Shown here piece by piece: positions 33,393 through 41,597 of a DNA stretch of 64,000 bases (positions are counted from its first letter, which is position 1; each line of letters starts with the position of its first letter). Source of the DNA: UBA10438 sp044238605 (GTDB lineage Bacteria > Bacteroidota > Ignavibacteria > Kapaibacteriales > Kapaibacteriaceae); the NCBI GenBank assembly GCA_044238605.1, contig JBIICY010000004.1, forward strand, positions 1-64,000. Reading direction: 5' to 3'. The position numbers and the translations under genes were made by a program. The notes under the pieces are model-generated. The model had not been told where the DNA came from. It saw only the letters and a list, made by a program, of their open reading frames with translations, and ran no database searches.

Positions 33393-34275
33393 TTCGTCAT
33401 TCGCACGTGTCGTGATCAAACAGATTCGCGTGTATCAGTGGGTAAAGAACCTCCTGATCTTTGTTCCTCTTCTGCTCGCGCACAAGACAGACAACGCACA
33501 GGCGATTATTCATTGCCTCATCGGTTTTGCGGCCATGAGTTTCCTTGCTTCCGCGGTCTATGTTCTAAACGACCTCGCCGATGCAGAACACGATAGGGCG
33601 CATCCTCGTAAGAAGTATCGTCCGATTGCATCTGGGGCCGTCTCCGTAGCTCAGGCATGGACAATGGTTGCCATCCTGCTCGGTACAACTGTGCTACTTT
33701 GTACGCTGTACCTGCCGATGAGTTTTGTGGCATGGCTGGCTGTGTATGCGGTGGCAACAACGCTGTATTCGTTTGTACTCAAACGGGTTGTTCTGGTGGA
33801 TGTGATTGCTCTTGCCGGACTTTACTCACTTAGGCTTGCTGCAGGGGGCGCTGCAGGTAACGTTGAGGTGTCGCCGTGGCTTCTTGGCTTTTCGTTGTTC
33901 TTGTTCATGAGCCTAGCTTTTCTGAAGCGGTATACTGAACTGCGCGACACGATCGAGCGAGACGGACATCATGTTTCGGGCCGGGGGTATCATGTTGGTG
34001 ATTCAGAATTCGTTCTTATTGCCGGCACGGCATTGGGATTTGTGGCTGTCTTGATCTTTACGCTCTACGTCAATGGAACACAGGTACAGGCCCTGTATTC
34101 GCATCCTACCAGAATGTGGCTTATCTCACCATGTCTTGTGTATTGGATCAGCCACTTGTGGCTTACGGCTCATCGTGGCGGCATGCATGACGATCCCATC
34201 GTCTTTGCAGCGCGCGACTATCCGTCGTGGATTGTCGGAGCAGTGATCACGGCTATCGCAGTATCCGCAACCTAG
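33382..34275 (+). CDS. UbiA-type decaprenyl-phosphate phosphoribosyltransferase-like protein
   Basis: A polytopic membrane prenyltransferase-fold enzyme of about 297 residues. The N-terminus (IKQIRVYQWVKNLLIFVPLL) and the first Asp-rich motif (VLNDLADAEHDRAHPRKKYRPIASG) match the DPPR-synthase branch of the UbiA family (mycobacterial Rv3806c). That enzyme transfers phosphoribose from PRPP to decaprenyl phosphate. The second motif lies near LKRYTELRD. It precedes dprE1- and dprE2-like genes, which strongly supports this role rather than quinone synthesis. ATG 33382 is preferred to the upstream TTG. Confidence 0.87.
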   Translation: MQHSSSFARVVIKQIRVYQWVKNLLIFVPLLLAHKTDNAQAIIHCLIGFAAMSFLASAVYVLNDLADAEHDRAHPRKKYRPIASGAVSVAQAWTMVAILLGTTVLLCTLYLPMSFVAWLAVYAVATTLYSFVLKRVVLVDVIALAGLYSLRLAAGGAAGNVEVSPWLLGFSLFLFMSLAFLKRYTELRDTIERDGHHVSGRGYHVGDSEFVLIAGTALGFVAVLIFTLYVNGTQVQALYSHPTRMWLISPCLVYWISHLWLTAHRGGMHDDPIVFAARDYPSWIVGAVITAIAVSAT

Positions 34276-34283
34276 GTGCAGAT

Positions 34284-35603
34284 ATGAGCATGCCTGCTAT
34301 GTCGTGGGGACGCTACCCACGCGCGCAACATACAAGAGAAGAATCACCAGAGTGGCGTCAGCAGCTTGTTCGGGCGATGTCCGGACATGATACATTCCTT
34401 GCATTCGGACTCGGCAGATCATACGGAGACGTCTGCCTCAATGACGGTGCTGGGCTTGTCCGTATGCACAGATTCTCTCACATCCTGTCGTTCGATACAA
34501 CCACTGGTGTGCTTCGCGCTGAGGCCGGGTTATCTATAGCCGAGATGCTCTCGGTAATCATACCCGCAGGTTGGTTTACGCCTGTTACTCCGGGCACGAA
34601 ATTCGTTACGCTAGGCGGCGCAGTGGCTAACGATGTTCATGGGAAGAATCATCATAAGGTAGGTACATTCGGCCGCCATGTGCGGGCGTTCGAGCTAATG
34701 CGGTCGGATGGAACGGTGATGGTCTGTTCACCAACACAGCACGTAGATCAATATCGGGCAACTATTGGTGGAATGGGGCTTACCGGAATCATCACGTGGG
34801 TTGAACTACAGCTTACCCCGATTGCCTCTCGGATGGTCGAGGAACAGAGCATTAAAGCGCGATCCCTTCAGGAGGTGGTTGAGTTAACGGAAGAGGCCGA
34901 TGCCGACTGGGACTATACCGTTAGTTGGATCGACGTGATGGCCTCAGGTAGCTCGTTAGGAAAGGGTATTCTGCTACGGGGCAGGTTCTCCGACGCAGCT
35001 GATGGTTCACTTGCTTCGCCGCAAAGCTCCCAACTACTTCGAGTGCCATTTGATGCGCCTTCATGGGTGCTCAGCAGGCCCACGATCAAGGCCTTTAATA
35101 CATTCTGGTATAACAAGCAGCTCGCACGAGAACACCGCCGGCATGTTGATCTTGAGCCATTCTTCTATCCGCTGGATGCCATAGGCAATTGGAACCGGCT
35201 CTATGGAACACGTGGTATGCTCCAGTATCAATGCGTGGTGCCAATGCAAAACGGCGTTGCTACGATGAAGTCGATCATCGGTGAACTGCAGCGAGGCGCA
35301 GGAGCCTCGTTCTTGGCCGTTGTAAAGAAGTTTGGCTCTCATACGTCGCCCGGCTTAATGTCGTTTCCGCAGCCTGGATTGACGCTTACTTTAGACATGC
35401 CGAATTCTGGTAGGCGGCTCTTCGCAGCTCTGGACCGCTGCGACGACATTGTTGCCTCGGTTGGCGGACGGGTCTATGCTGCAAAGGATGCTCGCATTCG
35501 TGGTGATCGCTTCATTAGCATGTATGAGAACTACTCTGAATTTGTCCAGTACATTGATCCTCGGTGCTCAAGCTCATTTTGGCGCCGCATTCACAATAGC
35601 TAA
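34284..35603 (+). CDS. dprE1: DprE1-like FAD oxidase (decaprenylphospho-ribose 2'-oxidase)
   Basis: A protein of about 439 residues of the vanillyl-alcohol-oxidase FAD family. The FAD-binding segments FGLGRSYGDVCLNDGAGLV, TPVTPGTKFVTLGGAVANDV and GGMGLTGIITWVEL are clear. The C-terminal region (TRGMLQYQCVVPMQNG, SFLAVVKKFG, MSFPQPGLTLTLDMP) aligns with mycobacterial DprE1, which oxidises decaprenylphospho-ribose to the 2'-keto intermediate. Where the Mycobacterium enzyme has the inhibitor-reactive Cys387, this one appears to have Thr (about residue 369). I start at ATG 34284, 8 bases after the prenyltransferase stop. Confidence 0.88.
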   Translation: MSMPAMSWGRYPRAQHTREESPEWRQQLVRAMSGHDTFLAFGLGRSYGDVCLNDGAGLVRMHRFSHILSFDTTTGVLRAEAGLSIAEMLSVIIPAGWFTPVTPGTKFVTLGGAVANDVHGKNHHKVGTFGRHVRAFELMRSDGTVMVCSPTQHVDQYRATIGGMGLTGIITWVELQLTPIASRMVEEQSIKARSLQEVVELTEEADADWDYTVSWIDVMASGSSLGKGILLRGRFSDAADGSLASPQSSQLLRVPFDAPSWVLSRPTIKAFNTFWYNKQLAREHRRHVDLEPFFYPLDAIGNWNRLYGTRGMLQYQCVVPMQNGVATMKSIIGELQRGAGASFLAVVKKFGSHTSPGLMSFPQPGLTLTLDMPNSGRRLFAALDRCDDIVASVGGRVYAAKDARIRGDRFISMYENYSEFVQYIDPRCSSSFWRRIHNS

Positions 35604-35617
35604 AGCGTAGGTTTTTT

Positions 35618-36358
35618 ATGTCTTCGAAGTCGATCGTCATCATTGGTGCAACGTCAGCAATTGCGCACGGCGTTGCAAAGCTCTACGCCAAGGACAAGGC
35701 ACGCTTTGCACTTGTGGCCCGCAGCGCACAAAACCTTGACGTTGTTGCGAATGATCTTCGCTCCCGAGGTGCATCGCATGCATCGACGTTTATCGCAGAC
35801 CTGAAGGATATTGCGCGTCATGACGAGATCGTACGCTTTGCAATGTCAGATCTCGGTAGGGTAGACATCGTTATCCTCGCTCACGGCCTGCTGAAAGACC
35901 AGACAGAGATCGACAATGATGTTGACGCAACGCTCGAGATGTTTGAGGTGAACGCCACGAGTATGATATCTCTGGCTCATCGCTTTGGATGTGCACTCGA
36001 GAAACAGGGAAGTGGCACGTTGGTTGGACTATCTTCAGTAGCTGGTGAACGTGGTCGCCGCGCACTCTATGCCTATGCCGCTGCAAAGTCTGCCGTTTCA
36101 GAGTTTCTCTCTGGAATGCGAGGACGCTACCTACCGCTCGGTATCAATGTGCTGACTGTAAAGCCTGGACCAGTTGATACGCCTATGACAGCCGGCCGAA
36201 CCCTGCCGCTTATGGCCAGTGTTGACAAGGTCTCGCTCGATATCCGTAAGGCTATCGATACACGTAAGCATGTGCTCTACACACCAGGTATTTGGCGCGT
36301 TGTCATGGCCATCATGCGCTCTATCCCGGAAGGGATTTTCCAGCGCATGAAGATCTAA
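35618..36358 (+). CDS. dprE2: DprE2-like short-chain dehydrogenase (2'-keto reductase)
   Basis: A 246-residue SDR. Nucleotide-binding GATSAIAHGVAKLY at the N-terminus and active-site YAYAAAKSA, preceded by GLSSVAGERGRRA, are as in classical SDRs. The C-terminal TPGIWRVVMAIMRSIPEGIFQRM resembles DprE2-type enzymes that bind a membrane lipid substrate. With the preceding oxidase it would complete epimerisation of decaprenylphospho-ribose to the arabinose form. It is the last gene of the three-gene set and converges on ftsH with 13 bases between stops. Confidence 0.85.
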   Translation: MSSKSIVIIGATSAIAHGVAKLYAKDKARFALVARSAQNLDVVANDLRSRGASHASTFIADLKDIARHDEIVRFAMSDLGRVDIVILAHGLLKDQTEIDNDVDATLEMFEVNATSMISLAHRFGCALEKQGSGTLVGLSSVAGERGRRALYAYAAAKSAVSEFLSGMRGRYLPLGINVLTVKPGPVDTPMTAGRTLPLMASVDKVSLDIRKAIDTRKHVLYTPGIWRVVMAIMRSIPEGIFQRMKI

Positions 36359-36371
36359 TGAATGCTGCGGC

Positions 36372-38429
36372 CTAGGATGGACTCAGCGCAAGGCTGCCTT
36401 CATCTGCACCAGAATCAGATTCAGTTGACGGGGCTTGTGGGGGTGCGCTGTTGCGCAGCTTTTCACGGAATGATTCTACATCCTTGATGATCGGGCGGAG
36501 CTCGCCCCCTTGGATAAGTACGTCCAGCTCGTTGCTGTCGAGAGTCTCACGTTCCATGAGAGCCTTGGAACATCTATGGAGCAATTCCAAGTTGTTCCTC
36601 ATAAGCTCTTCGGCCTTTCGTTCTGCATCGATGATAATGCGCCGCACCTCGGAATCGATCGATCTGGCTGTTTCCTCAGAATGGTCACGGGGCTGAGAAA
36701 TCTCACGTCCAAGAAATACTTCTTCCTGATGATTCGCGTAGCGAACAGGACCAATTACATCGCTCATTCCGAACTCGCACACCATCTTCTTTGCGATCAT
36801 GGTTGCACGTTCAAGGTCGTTTGATGCACCAGTGTTGAGCTGATTGAACACCACACGCTCTGCTGCGCGCCCGGCAAGAAGTGTAACGAGTCGTGTAGCC
36901 AGTTGATCGGCACTCATCGTGTGCATTTCTTCGTTTGGCAGATACGACGTAACACCGAGTGCGCGTCCGCGTGGAATGATGGTAACCTTGTGTACTTCAT
37001 CGCCATGCGGCAGAAGCTTACCAGCGAGGGCATGTCCGATCTCATGGTAGGACGTCGTTTCCTTCTCGCGCTCGCTCATGACCATGCTCTTACGCTCTAC
37101 GCCCATGATCACTTTGTCTTTCGCGTTCTCAAAATCGTACATCGCAACGTCCTGGCTATTCCTGCGAGCTGCAAGAAGCGCTGCTTCGTTCACAAGGTTA
37201 GCAAGGTCAGCGCCGCTCATGCCTGGAGTACCGCGGGCGATCACTTCAAGGTCTACATCCTTGCTCATCGGAACCTTGCGTGTGTGCACCTTGAGAATAC
37301 CGAGTCTGCCATGAACATCTGGACGGTCCACAACAACCTGGCGGTCGAAGCGGCCTGGGCGAAGAAGCGCTGGATCTAAAACATCGGCACGATTTGTTGC
37401 CGCGATAATGATGATGCCAGAGTTTTGCTCAAACCCATCCATCTCAACGAGCAGCTGGTTCAATGTTTGTTCGCGCTCGTCGTGCCCGCCCCCTAGTCCA
37501 GCACCGCGATGGCGTCCAACAGCATCAATCTCGTCGATGAATACGATACATGGCGACTGCTTTTTAGCCTGTTCGAACAGATCACGCACGCGGCTTGCAC
37601 CAACACCAACGAACATCTCCACGAAGTCTGCACCTGAGATCGTAAAGAATGGTACACCTGCTTCACCAGCAACCGCTCGCGCCAGGAGAGTTTTGCCAGT
37701 GCCCGGAGGGCCGAGTAGAAGCACACCACGTGGGATCTTGCCACCGAGGCGGGTAAACCTCGCAGGTTCACGGAGGAACTCAACGATTTCCTTCAATTCT
37801 TCCTTGGCTTCGTCCGCTCCTGCAACGTCAGTAAACGTAATGCGCATGTTCCCGTCATTTAGCAGCCGTGCACGGCTCTTTCCGAATGAAAAGATGTTCT
37901 TGCCGCCCGATGCTCCAGACTGCATTCTGCGCGTAACAAAGATGAATGCCACAAACAGGAGCACCCATGGCAGAAACTGTACGATTGACATCCACCATGG
38001 CGTGTCACCGCTTTCGTATTTCCATGTTACACCATGGCTAACCCAGTACTGTTCTGTCTGACTGTCTACAACTCCAAGCTTTGTCTCGAAAACATCACCA
38101 GGGTTTAGTACGAGTTTTCCTTCAGGGATGTGTGACCGATAGACCGTGACAGGAGACTTTAACTCTCCGCGGAATTCAAAGTCGTTGAGCTGGGTCTTGT
38201 AGATCGTTGCTCGAGAAACCTTGTTCCCGTCGATTGCAAGCTTGTACTCACTGTAGGTAAGCTCCTGTACGACGCGATCGCCCTTTTGCATAAGTATGCC
38301 CACCATGACAAGGGAGACAAGGATGCCCACCCAAATCAGGACGTTGCGTAGGACGCGTGAAACCGACATGTCGTTGTTGTCTTCTTGATCGCGCCGTGGG
38401 CGCTGCGGCTGTTGTTGTTGTCCGTTCAT
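36372..38429 (-). CDS. ftsH: ATP-dependent zinc metalloprotease FtsH
   Basis: A 685-residue membrane-bound AAA+ protease. Two N-terminal helices (VLIWVGILVSLVMVGILM and PWVLLFVAFIFVTRRM) flank a periplasmic domain. The AAA module has Walker A (GPPGTGKT), Walker B (CIVFIDEIDAVG), pore motif FVEMFVG and the second region of homology (IAATNRADVLDPALLRPGRFD). The zinc site is YHEIGHALAG. It degrades membrane and short-lived cytosolic proteins. It is last in the dus-tilS-hpt-ftsH run, an order seen in many bacteria. Confidence 0.98.
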   Translation of the reverse strand: MNGQQQQPQRPRRDQEDNNDMSVSRVLRNVLIWVGILVSLVMVGILMQKGDRVVQELTYSEYKLAIDGNKVSRATIYKTQLNDFEFRGELKSPVTVYRSHIPEGKLVLNPGDVFETKLGVVDSQTEQYWVSHGVTWKYESGDTPWWMSIVQFLPWVLLFVAFIFVTRRMQSGASGGKNIFSFGKSRARLLNDGNMRITFTDVAGADEAKEELKEIVEFLREPARFTRLGGKIPRGVLLLGPPGTGKTLLARAVAGEAGVPFFTISGADFVEMFVGVGASRVRDLFEQAKKQSPCIVFIDEIDAVGRHRGAGLGGGHDEREQTLNQLLVEMDGFEQNSGIIIIAATNRADVLDPALLRPGRFDRQVVVDRPDVHGRLGILKVHTRKVPMSKDVDLEVIARGTPGMSGADLANLVNEAALLAARRNSQDVAMYDFENAKDKVIMGVERKSMVMSEREKETTSYHEIGHALAGKLLPHGDEVHKVTIIPRGRALGVTSYLPNEEMHTMSADQLATRLVTLLAGRAAERVVFNQLNTGASNDLERATMIAKKMVCEFGMSDVIGPVRYANHQEEVFLGREISQPRDHSEETARSIDSEVRRIIIDAERKAEELMRNNLELLHRCSKALMERETLDSNELDVLIQGGELRPIIKDVESFREKLRNSAPPQAPSTESDSGADEGSLALSPS

Positions 38430-38457
38430 AGGCGCTTAGACGTATACCCTTGCAATT

Positions 38458-39018
38458 TCATGCCTCGTGCGAGGCATCATGAACCCAAATATCGGCCAGA
38501 TGACGACCCTGTTCTGCATAATCGAGGCCATATCCGACTACAAACTCGCTTCCGATTTCTTTACCGACGTAGTCAACCGACAACGGCTCTTTGTGAGCCT
38601 CAGGTTTACTCAGCAGGGCAGCAACAGTAAGACTTTTAGGCTGAAGTATGCTGAGATGTTTTTTCAATTCTGTGATGGTTGTACCTGATTCTACAATGTC
38701 CTCGATCAGGAGGATGTTGCGACCCTCGACATCTGTAAACAGCCCTTCGATGGTGACCGTTCCCGATGACTGCATCCGTGACCCGTAGCTGGAGGCACGC
38801 GCGAACTCCACGACCACAGGCATCGTGAGGCGCCTGACCAAATCGGCTGCAAAGAGGAATGAACCTTTCAAAATCACGATCGCCGTGAGCTCTTGTCCAG
38901 AAAAGTCGGCGTTGATTTGTGCAGCAACAGAGTTGACCATCGATTCGATCTCTACGCTGGAGATCAGCGGACGAAATGTTTTGTCGTGAACCTGAATTTC
39001 AGTGGGTCTGTTGCCCAT
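38458..39018 (-). CDS. hpt: Hypoxanthine-guanine phosphoribosyltransferase
   Basis: A protein of about 186 residues for purine salvage that converts hypoxanthine or guanine plus PRPP to IMP or GMP. The PRPP-binding loop is ILLIEDIVESGTTI; the flexible loop/SSYG motif (FARASSYGSRMQSSG) and the IVILKGSFLFAADLVRR segment are also present. ATG 39018 is used; it lies 4 bases after the tilS stop. tilS-hpt-ftsH is a widely conserved cluster. Confidence 0.95.
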   Translation of the reverse strand: MGNRPTEIQVHDKTFRPLISSVEIESMVNSVAAQINADFSGQELTAIVILKGSFLFAADLVRRLTMPVVVEFARASSYGSRMQSSGTVTIEGLFTDVEGRNILLIEDIVESGTTITELKKHLSILQPKSLTVAALLSKPEAHKEPLSVDYVGKEIGSEFVVGYGLDYAEQGRHLADIWVHDASHEA

Positions 39019-39022
39019 TTCA

Positions 39023-40411
39023 TTACCTGTCTGCGATAGAGGTTTCGTGTGTACTGAATGTGCAGCGCAGTACACGTGTAGTTGCGTTGGTTACTGGGGC
39101 AATGTTACTGCGCCGAAAACCGCACACCCACAAAATACTGCTGCCGTTGGTAAGTACCCGTACGTTCCGCCGGATTTCATGAGGCACGCGAAGGTTGGTT
39201 AAGATGTCGCTCACCAGTGCAGATTTCCCATCCATCCCGAACGGAGCTATACGATCTCCATCGGTCCACGTGCGCCAGTAGAGCGGCATGAGCACGTGAT
39301 CAGCATCAAACAACGTCACGTTTGGTGAAAAAACTAGCCCCTTGTCATAACTCAGAGTGTCAAGATCAAGAACATCATCTCCGGAAAGATATCGTCCGCC
39401 CCCATCTATGCGTATCGATGCCGCATCATGGGTTCCATCTGCCCCAACAATCACGTAACCACGCTCTTTGAGGGCCATTACATTGTTGCTTAGCGAAGCG
39501 CGTGTGCCGGGTTCTTGCGTTAGGAGCACCTGAATTCTGTCTTGATCAATTGATGACAAAGAAAGCGTGTCGTGCAGAAGAAGCGCCCGAAGATCAGGAT
39601 GCAGTTCGTTGAGAGCATCTGCGTCGAGCACGACCCGCTCTGCGCCATTGCAACTGGAGCGTTTGACCGCGTTGCGGTAGGGGGCAAGCAGAACATCAAG
39701 TCCTCTCCGAAGCTGCTTCATGTGCCGAGTTGTCTCATGAATGCCGTTCAGAGCTGAGGCGCAAAGAGCACTCGTCAATGCGGGAAGGACAGTGTGTCGC
39801 ACGCGGTTGCGAGTATACTCGTCGCTGTCGTTTGTGTGGTCCTCACGCCAGGATAGTCCATGTTCTGCCGCATACAGTTCAACCTCGCTTCGAGGACAGT
39901 CTAGGAGCGGACGTGCTATGGAGTATGGGGCATCGGCACGTAGTGCAGGGATTGCCGAGAGACCCTTGTACCCAGAGCCCCTTGCAGCGTGCATGATAAA
40001 GGTCTCGACGTTGTCGTTCATCGTGTGTGCTGTGCATACAAACCGCGCATTGGTCTGTGCAGCCCAGCGTGCAAAGGCGCTGTATCGCTGCATACGTGCG
40101 CATGCCTCTATGCCGCGTTCGGCTGCAAGATGGTGGTCTCGCGTTGCAAAGCGTTCAACGAGGATGTCACAGTTATATGTATTGGCAAGATTCCGTACAA
40201 AGTGCTCGTCGCTATCGCTGTGCTCTGCCCGAAGACAGTGGTTAACGTGAGCGATGCAGACGTTGACGCCGCGATCGCGGCCTGAATGAATGAGTGCATG
40301 GAGAAGCACCGAGCTGTCGATACCGCCGCTAACACCGACCAGAATCGTCTCGTCCTGCACGCCATGTGCTGCGTAGAACGAACGAACCGCGGTATCGATT
40401 TGGGTGGTCAT
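39023..40411 (-). CDS. tilS: tRNA(Ile)-lysidine synthase TilS
   Basis: A 462-residue enzyme that changes cytidine 34 of tRNA-Ile(CAU) to lysidine, using ATP and lysine. The N-terminal PP-loop is VSGGIDSSVLLHALI. The family segments IAHVNHCLRAEHSDSDEHF, CTAHTMNDNVETFIMHAARGSG and RPLLDCPRSEVELYA follow. The C-terminal TilS domain (VLMPLYWRTWTDGDRIAPFG) is also present. It overlaps the upstream dus gene by 4 bases. Confidence 0.96.
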   Translation of the reverse strand: MTTQIDTAVRSFYAAHGVQDETILVGVSGGIDSSVLLHALIHSGRDRGVNVCIAHVNHCLRAEHSDSDEHFVRNLANTYNCDILVERFATRDHHLAAERGIEACARMQRYSAFARWAAQTNARFVCTAHTMNDNVETFIMHAARGSGYKGLSAIPALRADAPYSIARPLLDCPRSEVELYAAEHGLSWREDHTNDSDEYTRNRVRHTVLPALTSALCASALNGIHETTRHMKQLRRGLDVLLAPYRNAVKRSSCNGAERVVLDADALNELHPDLRALLLHDTLSLSSIDQDRIQVLLTQEPGTRASLSNNVMALKERGYVIVGADGTHDAASIRIDGGGRYLSGDDVLDLDTLSYDKGLVFSPNVTLFDADHVLMPLYWRTWTDGDRIAPFGMDGKSALVSDILTNLRVPHEIRRNVRVLTNGSSILWVCGFRRSNIAPVTNATTRVLRCTFSTHETSIADR

Positions 40412-41394
40412 ACAACGGCTGTTGGATCGGGGGCTTCTAGTTCGCTGGCAAAAGCGAGCATTCGCTCTTCAATCAGCGGATATGTTTCAAAGCGAACGAC
40501 GTCCTGCCGGCACAACGAGTTGTTCCGAAGCCCCTTGAGATAGCCTCCGTAATGCTTCCGAAACTCGTGAATTGCCCTGCGTTCCTGCTTATGGAGCAAT
40601 TCGAGACGCAAATGTTCAAGGCATGTTTCGATACGCTCGCGCGGTGTGACGGGATCGTAACTACCTGTGGCCATGAACTGCTTTGCACCGCGAAAGACAA
40701 ACGGGTTGCCGATTGCTGCTCTGCCGATCATCACAGCATCTGCCCCTGTTTCATGAAATGCGCGTTGTACATCCTCGGGAGTGCGAACATCGCCGTTGAG
40801 AATTATTGGGATATCTACAACCTCTTTAATACGAGGAATCCAGGACCAATCGGCGTCGCCATCGTGTCCCATGTCTCGCGTTCTGCAGTGAACAGTTAAT
40901 GCCGCAGCCCCTGCATCCTGAATCATTTTTGCAACATCAAGAATTACAATGGTGTCCCGAGACCATCCAAGACGTGTTTTTACTGTAACCGGTTTGTCTA
41001 CCGCATCAACAATTGCGCGGGTCAGCCGCTGCATCTGCGGAGGATCTTTCAACAGTGCAGCACCGGCATTTCGGACGACCACGTTCTTCACCCAGCAGCC
41101 AAAATTGATGTCGACGAAGTCCGGTCCAGCATCTGCGGCGCGCCTGGCAGCCTCAACCATTACGTCTTCGTCGCCACCAAAAATCTGAATCGAAACGGGG
41201 CGCTCATTCTCTGCAAGTTGTAGTTTTTCCATAGACCTACGTGCATCGCGCACGAGGCCATCGCTTGATATAAACTCCGTGTAGACGATGTCGGCACCGT
41301 ACTTTTTGCACATCTGCCGGAAGGGTAGGTTTGTTACATCCTCCATAGGTGCCAGCAGCACCCCTTGGTCTACGTCGACATGTCCGATTTTCAT
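40408..41394 (-). CDS. dusB: tRNA-dihydrouridine synthase (DusB-like)
   Basis: A 328-residue FMN enzyme that reduces uridines in the tRNA D-loop. Marks: APMEDVTNLPFR near the N-terminus, the catalytic-Cys segment DINFGCWVKNV (most family members have GCP, here GCW), KTRLGWS, TVHCRTRDMG and GDVRTPEDV, DAVMIGRAAIGNPFVF. It is first in a four-gene transcript with tilS, hpt and ftsH. TAGCTTTG ends 4 bases before the ATG, so the message may be leaderless. Confidence 0.94.
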   Translation of the reverse strand: MKIGHVDVDQGVLLAPMEDVTNLPFRQMCKKYGADIVYTEFISSDGLVRDARRSMEKLQLAENERPVSIQIFGGDEDVMVEAARRAADAGPDFVDINFGCWVKNVVVRNAGAALLKDPPQMQRLTRAIVDAVDKPVTVKTRLGWSRDTIVILDVAKMIQDAGAAALTVHCRTRDMGHDGDADWSWIPRIKEVVDIPIILNGDVRTPEDVQRAFHETGADAVMIGRAAIGNPFVFRGAKQFMATGSYDPVTPRERIETCLEHLRLELLHKQERRAIHEFRKHYGGYLKGLRNNSLCRQDVVRFETYPLIEERMLAFASELEAPDPTAVV

Positions 41395-41398
41395 CCTG

Positions 41399-41406
41399 CA
41401 AAGCTA
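41399..41406 (-). promoter_or_regulatory. Candidate -7 element (TAGCTTTG) abutting dusB start
   Basis: On the minus strand TAGCTTTG is followed by CAGG and then ATG 41394. A start site about 7 bases after the element would fall on or next to the start codon. Confidence 0.45.
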
Positions 41407-41516
41407 CGATTTCCCGTTTTTTTTCCCCGACCTCTTGCATAGCGCGCAACAAATAGTGATGTTCGTGTCTGGTAGGGGGCACTCGGGACGATAAACAAAT
41501 GGGTAAAACTGTTGTT

Positions 41517-41544
41517 TTGTCTAATTGTTTTCTGTTCGTATAAT
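41517..41544 (+). promoter_or_regulatory. Candidate promoter of the T9SS cargo gene (TTGTCT-N16-TATAAT)
   Basis: A perfect TATAAT hexamer lies 16 bases after TTGTCT, with the ATG about 54 bases further on. The AT-rich setting and the strong terminator after the gene suggest a well-expressed single-gene unit. Confidence 0.5.
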
Positions 41545-41597
41545 AGCAACCACCCAAACAACGAATTCAACACTATTATTCATTCAGGGATTTGGTC

